Shown here: piece after piece, positions 42,029-49,733 of the stretch
Layout of the letters: each line of letters starts with the position of its first letter
How positions within the stretch are numbered: the first letter of the stretch is position 1
Assembly (NCBI RefSeq): GCF_025947065.1
Contig: NZ_CP109994.1
Location: forward strand, 868,001-932,000
Direction: 5' to 3'
DNA length: 64,000 nucleotides
Origin: Flavobacterium sp. N1736
Lineage (GTDB): Bacteria > Bacteroidota > Bacteroidia > Flavobacteriales > Flavobacteriaceae
The notes under the pieces: generated by a model
Database searches by the model: none
What the model was told of the DNA's origin: nothing
What the model saw: only the letters and a program-made list of their open reading frames with translations
Position numbers and translations under genes: made by a program

Positions 42029-43801
42029 ATGAAGACAAAGACATTTTTTAGCATAAAAATTTTAACAATATTCTCTTTTATTTTTCTATTAAACAGCTGT
42101 ACTGATTTAAATGAAGTTCTTTTAGATGAACAATCAGGAAATAGCGTTTCAGATCCTGCGGGTTCGCTTGCAGCTGCTTATGACAGACTTGGAGACGGAA
42201 CTTTTACAGATCACGGTGCTGTTTTTGCCATGCAGGAATATACGACAGATGAAGCTATTTTACCAACGCGCGGAAGTGACTGGGGAGATGGTGGAAAATG
42301 GAGAGATATGCACGAATTTACATGGACTTCAAGTAATGCTATTATTGTGAGTAACTGGGATTTATTGACAAACGGAATTACTCGTTCTTTGACTGCAATT
42401 AAGGCAGCTGAAGAAAATACTTTTCCTGAAAAAACATTGTTTTTAGCAGAAGCAAAAGCACTTTTAGCGTATTATACTTATACAACGTTAGATCTTTACG
42501 GACAAGCGCCTTACAGAGATCCAATGAACACGGCTGCACCTTTGCAAATTTTAAAAGCAGATACACAAATTGACAAATTAATCACTGACGTTGAAGCTTT
42601 AATTCCTGATTTGGCTGACATTAATACACAAAGAACGTATCACGGACGTTTTACAAAACAAGCTGCTTATGCTTTTTTAGCGAACATGTATTTGAATCGT
42701 GCGGTATTTAAAGACCGTTACAATGCAGCATCGGCTTTTAATTTTAATGAACCGGCAGTAACAGGAAGTACAGGAACAGATATGGACCGTGTTATTTATT
42801 ATACCTCTTTACTAATCGATTCAGGAAAATTTAGTTTAGAAAGTGATTTTTTCAAAAACTTTGCAAGAGATAACAATAATGGTAAAGAACTTATTTTTGC
42901 GATTTCTCAAAAGATAGATTATATCCGTAACGGTTCTAATAGTTTTGCTTATGTTTCTATGGAGCGTAACCAAAGAACATCTGCTGCAAACAGAGGAACA
43001 AATGCAGCATGTACAACTCCGGAATTCTACGCTTCCTGGGATGGTAATCATGATGATCCAAGATTTGAACAACATTACCAATATACTGATGGTACATGGT
43101 TTATGAATGATGGTACAGATGTAAGCGTTCCTGCAACAGATATCGTACCTAAAAGTGCCAGCTTACCTTGGTTCCATTTTAATAGAGGAATTCAGGCAGG
43201 ACTTCAATATGGTCCAATATTATTGCCTTCAGGATCTTTAGAAATGGTAGGTAATCGTATTAAAGTTTCTCCATTATATATGGAAAAAAGCACAACAACA
43301 AGAATGAATTTTACACCATCGTTGACATTTTCAAAACCTGGTGAATCTGTTTTTGCTCAAAACGAAATCAATCAGGGAGCTCGTGTTTTTAAATATGAAT
43401 TTGATCCTGAAGGAGGAAACGGTAACAGTAATGTTGATATTCCGTTGTTCCGTTTAGGAGGAGTTTATGCGATGAGAGCCGAAGCTTATTTTAGAAAAGG
43501 AAGTGCAGGTTTAGCATTAGATGATATAAACAAATTGCGTACAAGCAGAACCAGAGAAGCTTTATTTGCAAATGCTCCAGGAAAAGCGCTTACAACGGCT
43601 TTAGATGCAGAGCAATTATATAAAGAATTAGGTTTCGAATTATACTGGGAATTACAAAGAAGACCGGAAAGCATCCGTTTTGGAAAATATGATTTAGCCG
43701 GAACTGCAAAAGCAGCTTCTCAACCATCCAAAAGAGTATTTCCAATTCCACAAACAGTTATAGATCAAAAATTATTCAAACAAAATCAAGGTTATAATTA
43801 A
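42029..43801 (+). CDS. SusD/RagB-family substrate-binding lipoprotein
   Basis: This 590-residue lipoprotein is lipidated at C24 (FLLNSC) and surface-exposed. It forms the lid of the SusC channel and captures substrate. TPR-type helical repeats and the C-terminal RagB/SusD region (FRLGGVYAMRAEAYFRKG, then LGFELYWELQRRPESIRFGKY, ending FPIPQTVIDQ) are typical. It is tightly coupled to SusC and followed by a terminator. Small frames on both strands inside it are shadows. Confidence 0.95.
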   Translation: MKTKTFFSIKILTIFSFIFLLNSCTDLNEVLLDEQSGNSVSDPAGSLAAAYDRLGDGTFTDHGAVFAMQEYTTDEAILPTRGSDWGDGGKWRDMHEFTWTSSNAIIVSNWDLLTNGITRSLTAIKAAEENTFPEKTLFLAEAKALLAYYTYTTLDLYGQAPYRDPMNTAAPLQILKADTQIDKLITDVEALIPDLADINTQRTYHGRFTKQAAYAFLANMYLNRAVFKDRYNAASAFNFNEPAVTGSTGTDMDRVIYYTSLLIDSGKFSLESDFFKNFARDNNNGKELIFAISQKIDYIRNGSNSFAYVSMERNQRTSAANRGTNAACTTPEFYASWDGNHDDPRFEQHYQYTDGTWFMNDGTDVSVPATDIVPKSASLPWFHFNRGIQAGLQYGPILLPSGSLEMVGNRIKVSPLYMEKSTTTRMNFTPSLTFSKPGESVFAQNEINQGARVFKYEFDPEGGNGNSNVDIPLFRLGGVYAMRAEAYFRKGSAGLALDDINKLRTSRTREALFANAPGKALTTALDAEQLYKELGFELYWELQRRPESIRFGKYDLAGTAKAASQPSKRVFPIPQTVIDQKLFKQNQGYN

Positions 43802-43827
43802 GTTTTTTGTGTTAGTTTATTTTTAGT

Positions 43828-43862
43828 AAAAAGCCTGTTCATTAATTTGAGCAGGTTTTTTC
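43828..43862 (+). terminator. Terminator after susD
   Basis: AAGCCTGTTCA and TGAGCAGGTTTTTT form the stem with one mismatch around a short AT loop, followed by a T-run. Confidence 0.8.
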
Positions 43863-43888
43863 TATTTAATATTCGCTGAGTTTAATTT

Positions 43889-44024
43889 TTAAACACATAG
43901 AAACATAGATTTTTTAAATTTGAAAAAAGGCGTTTCACTTCAAACAATTCACATAGCTATGTGCATTTTAGAAAGTGAAACGCCTTTTTTTTTAGACTTT
44001 GTAAACTATGTTTCTATGTGTTAA
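43889..44024. repeat. Dispersed nested inverted repeat, copy 2
   Basis: The outer arms are AAACACATAGAAACATAG and CTATGTTTCTATGTGTT. The inner arms are AAAAAAGGCGTTTCACTT and AAGTGAAACGCCTTTTTT. The centre contains CACATAGCTATGTG, itself a perfect palindrome. All three levels pair, so this copy is more intact than the one at 3066. It sits between convergent genes and may also terminate them. Confidence 0.9.
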
Positions 44025-44036
44025 AAAAAATAAATT

Positions 44037-44795
44037 CTATTTCTCATCCTCAGGAAGAATAACCTTATTCATTTCAGCTTCTTTTTCAGCTCGTTTTTGA
44101 GCCGCTTTTCCCTTTCCAATAGGTATTCCGGTTGTGACATACAAAGAACGATTGTACTGGTTTGGGCCATCGCCTTTCATTACAGGAACCAATCCGTAAT
44201 AATACTGAACCGTAATATTTAAGCCATTTCCCACTTTCATGTGATAACCTGCACCAAGCGCAATTCCGGCATCAATAACATGAATCTGATCGCGAATATT
44301 GTGTTTGTAAACCACATCATCCTTGTCATATTCATTATGAAACTTATCAAAAGCTTTCGCCAAAAGACCTAATTGCGGTCCCGTTTTCAGATAAATATTA
44401 TTCTTAAACTGATATTTAATTAAAATTGGAACATTAAAATACCGAATTTCCCTGTCGACACTTCCTCCCGCAAAAGTATTATCCAAATTGGCATTGTTTA
44501 ACGAATACACCGGCATTCCGTGAGCACCCATTGGCGATTTTACAATAACTCCTGTATTAATCATCCACGATGGATTTTTTTTAGACCGAATATCAAAATA
44601 AAAACCCAGATTAAAACCCACTTCCGTTCCTGAGGTTTCCATATTTGAAATCGTCGAAAAATTAAGTCCTCCATCCAAACCAAATTCCAGAAAAGGCGAA
44701 TTTAGTTTATCTCCAAAAATCAGGGAAATTAAAACTTGTGCCTGCGCAGAAGAAAAACAAAAGAAAGCGATAAGTAATAATAAACCTTTTTTCAT
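44037..44795 (-). CDS. Outer-membrane beta-barrel protein (PorT-like)
   Basis: This 252-residue protein has a signal peptide (about 1-19, SSAQA) and alternating hydrophobic strands. LEFGLDGGLNFSTISN and an ending of the YVTTGIPIGK kind are typical of the small barrel families grouped as outer-membrane beta-barrel/PorT-like. The C-terminal ~20 residues are charged (GKAAQKRAEKEAEMNK) and extend beyond the barrel. It starts 12 bases after the other barrel gene on the same strand, so they are co-transcribed. No specific function can be given. Confidence 0.8.
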   Translation of the reverse strand: MKKGLLLLIAFFCFSSAQAQVLISLIFGDKLNSPFLEFGLDGGLNFSTISNMETSGTEVGFNLGFYFDIRSKKNPSWMINTGVIVKSPMGAHGMPVYSLNNANLDNTFAGGSVDREIRYFNVPILIKYQFKNNIYLKTGPQLGLLAKAFDKFHNEYDKDDVVYKHNIRDQIHVIDAGIALGAGYHMKVGNGLNITVQYYYGLVPVMKGDGPNQYNRSLYVTTGIPIGKGKAAQKRAEKEAEMNKVILPEDEK

Positions 44796-44807
44796 AAGAA
44801 GAATAGA

Positions 44808-45929
44808 TTAAAGTCCAAAACGATATTGAAGACCGCCCAAAAATTGCGTACGACTTCCTAAAAAGCCAGCCTCAAACCTAAACATAATATGCTTATTATA
44901 TTGATATTGAGTTCCTACAATAAAATTCCACATATCTTTTGGTCTTTTTTGAAGCGAATATTGCACCGTTGAAGAATCTGCTGTGCTTAAAGCACCGTCA
45001 ATAGTCGTTAAAAAATTTCCCGCAGTTTCCAGCGCCCTGTTAGCCGTATTGTGTTTGGCAGCATTAACCGGATTAGCTTGTTGCGCAGGCGTTAAAGCAT
45101 TCCACCAGTTATCGACTTTAGTCTGGTTTTCGGCAACTTTTTCAAAACCATTATCCACTTTTGCCTGAGCGCCGTCTAATTCCAAAACATCAGATAAATT
45201 TATATTTCCATCTGTATCGCCCGCAATATGCACTCTAAAACCACCAACCCAAACGGCAATATTTTCATCCGTCTTATTTAATTTAAAAGTTTTACCCAGT
45301 CGGGGACCAAAAACATACGAAAAAGCAGGTTTGTCTAAAGCACTAACATCGCTCCAGGACATATTCATATCAAGAGCAAGCCAGCCGCCGCCAATACCAA
45401 TAGTAGGCGTTAATCCAATACCAAAAGTAGTGATGTCAAAATTTGCTTTTGTATTAAAACTCGCTATTTGCGACCAGTTATTATCAGCATCAGGAATCCA
45501 GATTCCCGCATTAATCTTGGTTGTGGATGTACCTCTGCCTAAAATTCCATAAACATTTAAAAAAGGAAGCAGCCAGACATCAGGTCTGATCGTAAGCGCT
45601 CCCGCCTCAACAGTAGATTTATCAAATCGTACAATTTCATCTAAATTAAATTGGGGACCATTATTAAAACCAACTTCTAAACCATTAATTTCAATCTCAG
45701 ATTCCTGCCAGAAGTAATTAACAGAAAGCCCGGCAGAGTAGGGAAGTTTGTATCCTTTTTGAGCTACTTTTTCGCCCCAAATAGGTAAAGCATACGGATA
45801 TTTCTCTACTTTAAGACTGTCTTTAAGCTGTTCGTTTTTTTTACCAACTATTTTTTCGGTGTAAACCTGACCAAAAATCTGAATGCTAAAAAGTAAAAAA
45901 GAGGCAAATATGAGTGTATTATATTTCAT
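44808..45929 (-). CDS. Outer-membrane beta-barrel protein of unknown function
   Basis: This 373-residue protein has a signal peptide (about 1-21, QIFGQ) and a barrel-like body ending in a terminal aromatic strand (FLGGLQYRFGL), as needed for outer-membrane insertion. A soluble helical insertion (about 265-315, with NWWNALTPAQQANPVNAAKHN) interrupts the barrel. It is first in a two-gene unit with the PorT-like protein. I do not recognise a characterised homologue. Confidence 0.75.
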   Translation of the reverse strand: MKYNTLIFASFLLFSIQIFGQVYTEKIVGKKNEQLKDSLKVEKYPYALPIWGEKVAQKGYKLPYSAGLSVNYFWQESEIEINGLEVGFNNGPQFNLDEIVRFDKSTVEAGALTIRPDVWLLPFLNVYGILGRGTSTTKINAGIWIPDADNNWSQIASFNTKANFDITTFGIGLTPTIGIGGGWLALDMNMSWSDVSALDKPAFSYVFGPRLGKTFKLNKTDENIAVWVGGFRVHIAGDTDGNINLSDVLELDGAQAKVDNGFEKVAENQTKVDNWWNALTPAQQANPVNAAKHNTANRALETAGNFLTTIDGALSTADSSTVQYSLQKRPKDMWNFIVGTQYQYNKHIMFRFEAGFLGSRTQFLGGLQYRFGL

Positions 45930-46254
45930 TGACCAACTATTTATATGTTATTAATAGAACTGCGTAAAATGATAGGTACTAATGTAATCTTGAAAAATGG
46001 CTGTAATCTTAATATGAAATAATTAGGTTTAGTTTAGAATATTCTTAGATTCTAATAGCAGAATTATGCGTTAATTATTGTTAAAGTTAAATAAATTTTC
46101 TTTTCAGTTTCAATATTTTTTCAATAATATTAAATTTAAAGTTTAAATAACTGCTTAATAAATAATAAGATACATAAGTATTAGAATGCAAAAAGGACAA
46201 AAAAATGGTTTTTTGTCCTTTTTAAATGAATATCAAAATTAAATACTAAAAAGT
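45930..46254. other. 325-base intergenic region with a terminator hairpin
   Basis: The region upstream of the barrel operon is AT-rich and shows no ORF. A hairpin at 46190-46223 (AAAAAGGACAAAAAA and TTTTTTGTCCTTTTT) lies 31 bases beyond the end of the next minus-strand gene and should terminate its operon. The remaining ~260 bases presumably carry the barrel operon promoter, but I could not place it. Confidence 0.7.
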
Positions 46255-46464
46255 TTAATCTTCCCAGCCGCATAAAGTTAATCCATAACCTTGAGCCTGA
46301 GAAAGAGGTACCAGCGTTAATTCATGTCGGCAGGCAGTTAAACCACGGCAATGTTCTTTATAATGGTATTTTTTTGCGCCTGTTGGACCACAGATATAAA
46401 CCTTAGTTTCAACACGACAAAATGAACTCAAAACAATTAGTAGGAGGATTATAAAATATTTCAT
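46255..46464 (-). CDS. Small exported Cys-rich protein
   Basis: This is a 69-residue protein with a signal peptide (about 1-19) and a compact mature part of about 50 residues. VYICGPTGAKKYHYKEHCRG, TACRHELTLVPLSQAQ and YGLTLCGWED supply four Cys and three His. The Y-H-x4-C-x-GL-x-x-C spacing suggests a metal site or disulfides, as in small exported proteins related to the C-terminal Ada/ComEC-like zinc-binding tails. Similar small proteins are common in Flavobacteria but have no assigned function. It is last in a minus-strand series. Confidence 0.6.
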   Translation of the reverse strand: MKYFIILLLIVLSSFCRVETKVYICGPTGAKKYHYKEHCRGLTACRHELTLVPLSQAQGYGLTLCGWED

Positions 46465-46489
46465 TTAGAGTAATTTGGGGTTAAGGCAA

Positions 46490-46900
46490 TTATTCAACTT
46501 TTAAGTAATATTCATTTCCATTTTTGTCAACAGCTTTAAGTTTTCCGTGATCAATCCATTCCGCTTTAATTTCAATGTCATCAATAGAATCAAACATTAA
46601 AATTCCGGCGCCGTATTTCCCTTCAATATTAATGTTTCCAGAAACGGAATCTCCTTTAATATTCACGCCTTTAATATCATAATTATATTCATAACGACCG
46701 GATGTTCCCGTTCGATATTCGTATTTATTATCGGTATTAACGTGATAGGTTTTTGCTTCTTCGGGCGTAATAACTTTCCGGTCATCAGCAGTAATTACCT
46801 CTTTGTAAAATGTGTTTATTTTGGGAGGCGGAGTTGCTTTTTGACAACTTAAACAGGAAAGCACAATAGCTAATATTGTAATTTTAGATTTCACGGGCAT
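46490..46900 (-). CDS. Small lipoprotein of unknown function
   Basis: This 136-residue protein is lipidated at C19 (LSCLSC). The mature region is beta-rich (YEYRTGTSGRYEYNYDIKG) and ends with IEAEW-type strands and a NGNEYYLKVE closing strand. I do not recognise the family. It lies 25 bases upstream of the Cys-rich gene, so the two may be co-transcribed. Confidence 0.6.
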   Translation of the reverse strand: MPVKSKITILAIVLSCLSCQKATPPPKINTFYKEVITADDRKVITPEEAKTYHVNTDNKYEYRTGTSGRYEYNYDIKGVNIKGDSVSGNINIEGKYGAGILMFDSIDDIEIKAEWIDHGKLKAVDKNGNEYYLKVE

Positions 46901-46966
46901 TTTTTGATAAATGTAATTAGAACAAAAATTTCACGAAAGAGTAATTATACCCGACTTTTATAGAAT

Positions 46967-47176
46967 TTAAAAACCATTATTATATTTCACATTAAATGCA
47001 TGATCAGACATAAATAATAATCCAAAAAACTGAAAAAATGCTAATATTGCCGGAATAAAAGTCCAACAAAATAAAAGATAAAATATACCTTGAATTGATT
47101 GTCCAAGATAGAATTTATGAATTCCAATTCCTCCTAAAAAGAATGTCAAAAAGGCTGCTGTTGTTTTACTTTTCAT
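46967..47176 (-). CDS. TM2-domain membrane protein
   Basis: This 69-residue protein has two membrane helices separated by a short loop. AAFLTFFLGGIGIHKFYLGQ is the hallmark of the TM2 domain, and Asp/Phe-rich residues follow the second helix. The function is unknown in bacteria. The stop of the preceding PH/SHOCT gene lies three bases before its start, so they form a tight pair. Confidence 0.85.
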   Translation of the reverse strand: MKSKTTAAFLTFFLGGIGIHKFYLGQSIQGIFYLLFCWTFIPAILAFFQFFGLLFMSDHAFNVKYNNGF

Positions 47177-47179
47177 AAT

Positions 47180-47779
47180 TTACATTTTAGATAATATTTC
47201 TGTTTTTTTAGTGTCAAATTCTGTTTGCGAAATGATTTCGCTATCCAATAACTTTTTAAGTTTTTGTAATGTTTCCAAAGGATCTTCTTTTTGCTCAACA
47301 TTTTGAGGAATTGGCACACTTGCGTTTACTGTAATTCCTCCACCGGCAATGGCTCTTTTGTTTTCAAGATCGTGTTCACGTCGGAAAACAATCATTTCTT
47401 CTTCTTTCTGCTGTGCAAATTGATATAGTTTTCTGGCTTGGGCTTTTGGCAAATAATCAAGCATGTTCATATTCCCTTTAATTGTTTTCATCGAGAAAGT
47501 AGCGCCCATTATGCCTTCTTTCATATGACAATCTAATATATCTTTCCAGGAGTAATCCTGAAAATCCATTGATAACCCTAAGTTTTTAGGTCTGCAAAAG
47601 ATTATTCTTTTGTTAGTTAAGGCGATACAATCCGGAGATAGATTTACAGGTTTTTTTTGTACAGCAATGTATTCTACTTGTTCTCCTGAAGTTAATAATC
47701 CTGTTACTTTTGCCAATAACTTTTCAACAGCTTTTGGATCTTGTTCTTCGTTTAAGAATCTTTTTAAATCGTTTATCAT
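47180..47779 (-). CDS. Bacterial PH-domain protein with C-terminal SHOCT motif
   Basis: This is a 199-residue soluble protein. Residues about 30-125 look like a bacterial PH domain (IALTNKRIIFCRP, FQDYSWKDILDC, GATFSMKTIKG). The last ~30 residues are a SHOCT motif (LQKLKKLLDSEIISQTEFDTKKTEIL), a short oligomerisation helix pair. This pairing often occurs next to TM2 proteins, and the two probably act together at the membrane. No enzymatic residues are evident. Confidence 0.8.
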   Translation of the reverse strand: MINDLKRFLNEEQDPKAVEKLLAKVTGLLTSGEQVEYIAVQKKPVNLSPDCIALTNKRIIFCRPKNLGLSMDFQDYSWKDILDCHMKEGIMGATFSMKTIKGNMNMLDYLPKAQARKLYQFAQQKEEEMIVFRREHDLENKRAIAGGGITVNASVPIPQNVEQKEDPLETLQKLKKLLDSEIISQTEFDTKKTEILSKM

Positions 47780-47811
47780 AGTATTTAGGTTTTATTTAGT
47801 TTCATAAATTA

Positions 47812-47897
47812 CGGGTGCTAGTACAAGCTTCCAGTACATGAACGTATTGAGAAGTAAATTTTCATTGAAATGGGCAAGAGCGGGATGCTCGCACTAG
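47812..47897. repeat. Decayed inverted repeat related to 13607
   Basis: The outer ends TGCTAGTACAAGC and GCTCGCACTAGCA are partly complementary. The inside holds AGAGCGGGATGCTCGCACTAG and CATGAACG, words matching the element at 13607-13688. Several mismatches show it is an older copy. Confidence 0.6.
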
Positions 47898-47935
47898 CAA
47901 AGGGGGCATCAGTATAGATATTAATGCATTTAATA

Positions 47936-48301
47936 TTATTTTTTAATGGCATCATCTATTTGCGAGGTTAGAAAAACATTTCCTAAAATCCCTATACCAA
48001 TAATTTTTGTTTTTCCCTCCCAGGTAACGTTTGTTGTTGAAAAAAGAATGTAGTTAGATGAACTAATAGCATTATCAATGACCATATTAATCATTGATTT
48101 TGCCAATATCATACCCATTGATTTTCCAGCTTGAGAAAACTGATTAGTTGCAGTATTATCTTCTTTTGCCATTTCCGTTTCATAAAATTCAGTCAGTTTT
48201 ATTCTGACTTTCTCTTTATGTATTTCCTGAGCAGGATTTGTTAATGCTAAAATCGCAATGAATAGAGTAATTCCTAAAATAACATAATGTTTTGTTTTCA
48301 T
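47936..48301 (-). CDS. DUF4359 family exported or membrane-anchored protein
   Basis: This 121-residue protein has one N-terminal hydrophobic segment (about 5-23) and a mature part fitting DUF4359, recognisable from SNYILFSTTNVTWEGKTKIIGIGILGNVFL at the C-terminus. The function is unknown. It is in line with neighbouring small envelope proteins on the minus strand, but gaps of 55-155 bases make co-transcription uncertain. Confidence 0.75.
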   Translation of the reverse strand: MKTKHYVILGITLFIAILALTNPAQEIHKEKVRIKLTEFYETEMAKEDNTATNQFSQAGKSMGMILAKSMINMVIDNAISSSNYILFSTTNVTWEGKTKIIGIGILGNVFLTSQIDDAIKK

Positions 48302-48355
48302 AATATTTGGTTTTGATGGATTCTTAAATAGACTTGTTTATAGTTTGTAAAAAAA

Positions 48356-48907
48356 TCACCATTTTAAATCTATTGTATTAAATTCGAGGATTTGATTTCC
48401 ATCGTGATATACAGGTAATGCGATGAGTACCTTCTTGGATTTTTTTAACTTTGATAAAAATTTTGCTTCACTATTGATGAAAATTATATTACTACTTCCG
48501 TCTTGGGGTTCAGTGTAGCTAAATTTTATTGCTTTCTCATCGTCAAAACGAACTGTAATAAAATTATTATCGTAACCTCCGCTTATTTGACCTTTATCAA
48601 TACTTAAATATATATTTAAACCATCCTTATTTCTTAATGTTAATTCCCCATAATTAACTCCTTCATACGGAAATTCCAGATGCAAGCTTTCGTTAGATCT
48701 TATTTGTGCAAATTTGGTTGTTTTTGATGTCATTTTATCAATCGATTGACGATATTCCCAATTGTTATTTGCTTTTGGTTCAATTGAATCAATAGCTACA
48801 GCTACTGTATCTACAGCTACTTCTGTAACTGATTCTGTAGTTCTTTTACAAGAAAATAGTATTATAATACTAGATAATGCGATAATTTGTAAGATTGGTT
48901 TCTTCAT
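48356..48907 (-). CDS. Lipoprotein of unknown function
   Basis: This 183-residue protein has a lipidation Cys at C20 (ILFSC). A low-complexity Val/Asp linker (about 25-45) precedes a beta-sandwich-like body (HLEFPYEGVNYGELTLRNKDG, VRFDDEKAIKFSYTEP) ending in YHDGNQILEFNTIDLKW. Similar proteins in Bacteroidetes are annotated only as hypothetical. It is not clearly part of an operon. Confidence 0.6.
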   Translation of the reverse strand: MKKPILQIIALSSIIILFSCKRTTESVTEVAVDTVAVAIDSIEPKANNNWEYRQSIDKMTSKTTKFAQIRSNESLHLEFPYEGVNYGELTLRNKDGLNIYLSIDKGQISGGYDNNFITVRFDDEKAIKFSYTEPQDGSSNIIFINSEAKFLSKLKKSKKVLIALPVYHDGNQILEFNTIDLKW

Positions 48908-49007
48908 TTTTTAATTAATTTGATTTTTAATTATTCAAATGTATACCCATTAAAAACCAGTATTTTACGGAAAACCATAATGCTTAAAATTTTTACATTT
49001 CACAAAT

Positions 49008-49031
49008 AAAAAAAGCCCCCGAAGGAGCTTA
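49008..49031 (-). terminator. Terminator for the kinase/LuxR operon
   Basis: On the minus strand, AGCTCC-TTCG-GGGGCT is followed by seven T residues, 28 bases after the LuxR-type regulator stop codon. Confidence 0.85.
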
Positions 49032-49058
49032 AAATGATTGATTAGAATAATGAGATTT

Positions 49059-49727
49059 TTAAATAATCCCCATATCTTTTGTAATCGAAACCAAATGAAT
49101 CGTATTATTCGCTTTAAAAAAATCTTTAAGCTTGGCAATTCTTTTTTCAATAGTACTTTTGCTGTTTGGTGTAATACCCAATTTTTTAAAAATCTTTGGA
49201 ATATCGTCTTGCAGAATACCTAAAGAAAGTTGTTTTAGAATATTGATATCCAGGTCATCTATTTCGTAATTGTTTTTTTCCTGTAAGGCAGAAGCAACTT
49301 CCGGAGAGATAAATGTTTCATCTGAAGTATATAATAAATGGATTGCTTTTTTTAGATCTTCAATACTATTTAAACCTTTCAAAACAAAAGCGTCAACTCC
49401 CGCATTATCAAAAAGTGATTTTATACGATAACTTTTATCTTCTACAGAGTAGGCTATAATTTTAATATTGGGCTGTAATTCGCGAACTTTTTGCACCAGT
49501 TCATCGCCATTCGCAATTTTTACTTCACGATGATCTGTTTTAAATGAAAGATCACTAATTAATAAATCATACGGTTCATTATCCTGAATTGCTTTTCGGA
49601 CTTTTAATAAAGCTTCATCGCAGTATTTCGAATGTTGAAAATTTTCAATATTTAAATCTTTTAATACTTGTTGAATTCCTAAATTCATTGCATCAAGATC
49701 TTCGGCTATAATCACTTTTTTAAACAT
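49059..49727 (-). CDS. LuxR/NarL-type response regulator
   Basis: This 222-residue regulator has an N-terminal receiver (acidic EDLD, phospho-acceptor D59 in LLISDLSF, Lys in FVLKG) and a C-terminal LuxR-like helix-turn-helix (LKQLSLGILQDDIPKIFKKL... then STIEKRIAKLK). The DNA-binding region has an insertion-like TPNSKS between the helices. It is directly downstream of the TPR kinase (6-base gap) and so is its cognate partner. The final LVSITKDMGII tail is typical of these Flavobacterial pairs. Confidence 0.9.
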   Translation of the reverse strand: MFKKVIIAEDLDAMNLGIQQVLKDLNIENFQHSKYCDEALLKVRKAIQDNEPYDLLISDLSFKTDHREVKIANGDELVQKVRELQPNIKIIAYSVEDKSYRIKSLFDNAGVDAFVLKGLNSIEDLKKAIHLLYTSDETFISPEVASALQEKNNYEIDDLDINILKQLSLGILQDDIPKIFKKLGITPNSKSTIEKRIAKLKDFFKANNTIHLVSITKDMGII

Positions 49728-49733
49728 AGGCTT

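Noticed and set aside
42126..42350. 74-residue ORF within susD in another frame
   Set aside because: The susD product is intact with all family features; the overlapping frame has no supporting motif.
46255..48907. Toxin-antitoxin or small defence system among the short envelope genes
   Set aside because: The proteins carry secretion signals or TM2/PH/DUF4359 features and none has a toxin or antitoxin motif.
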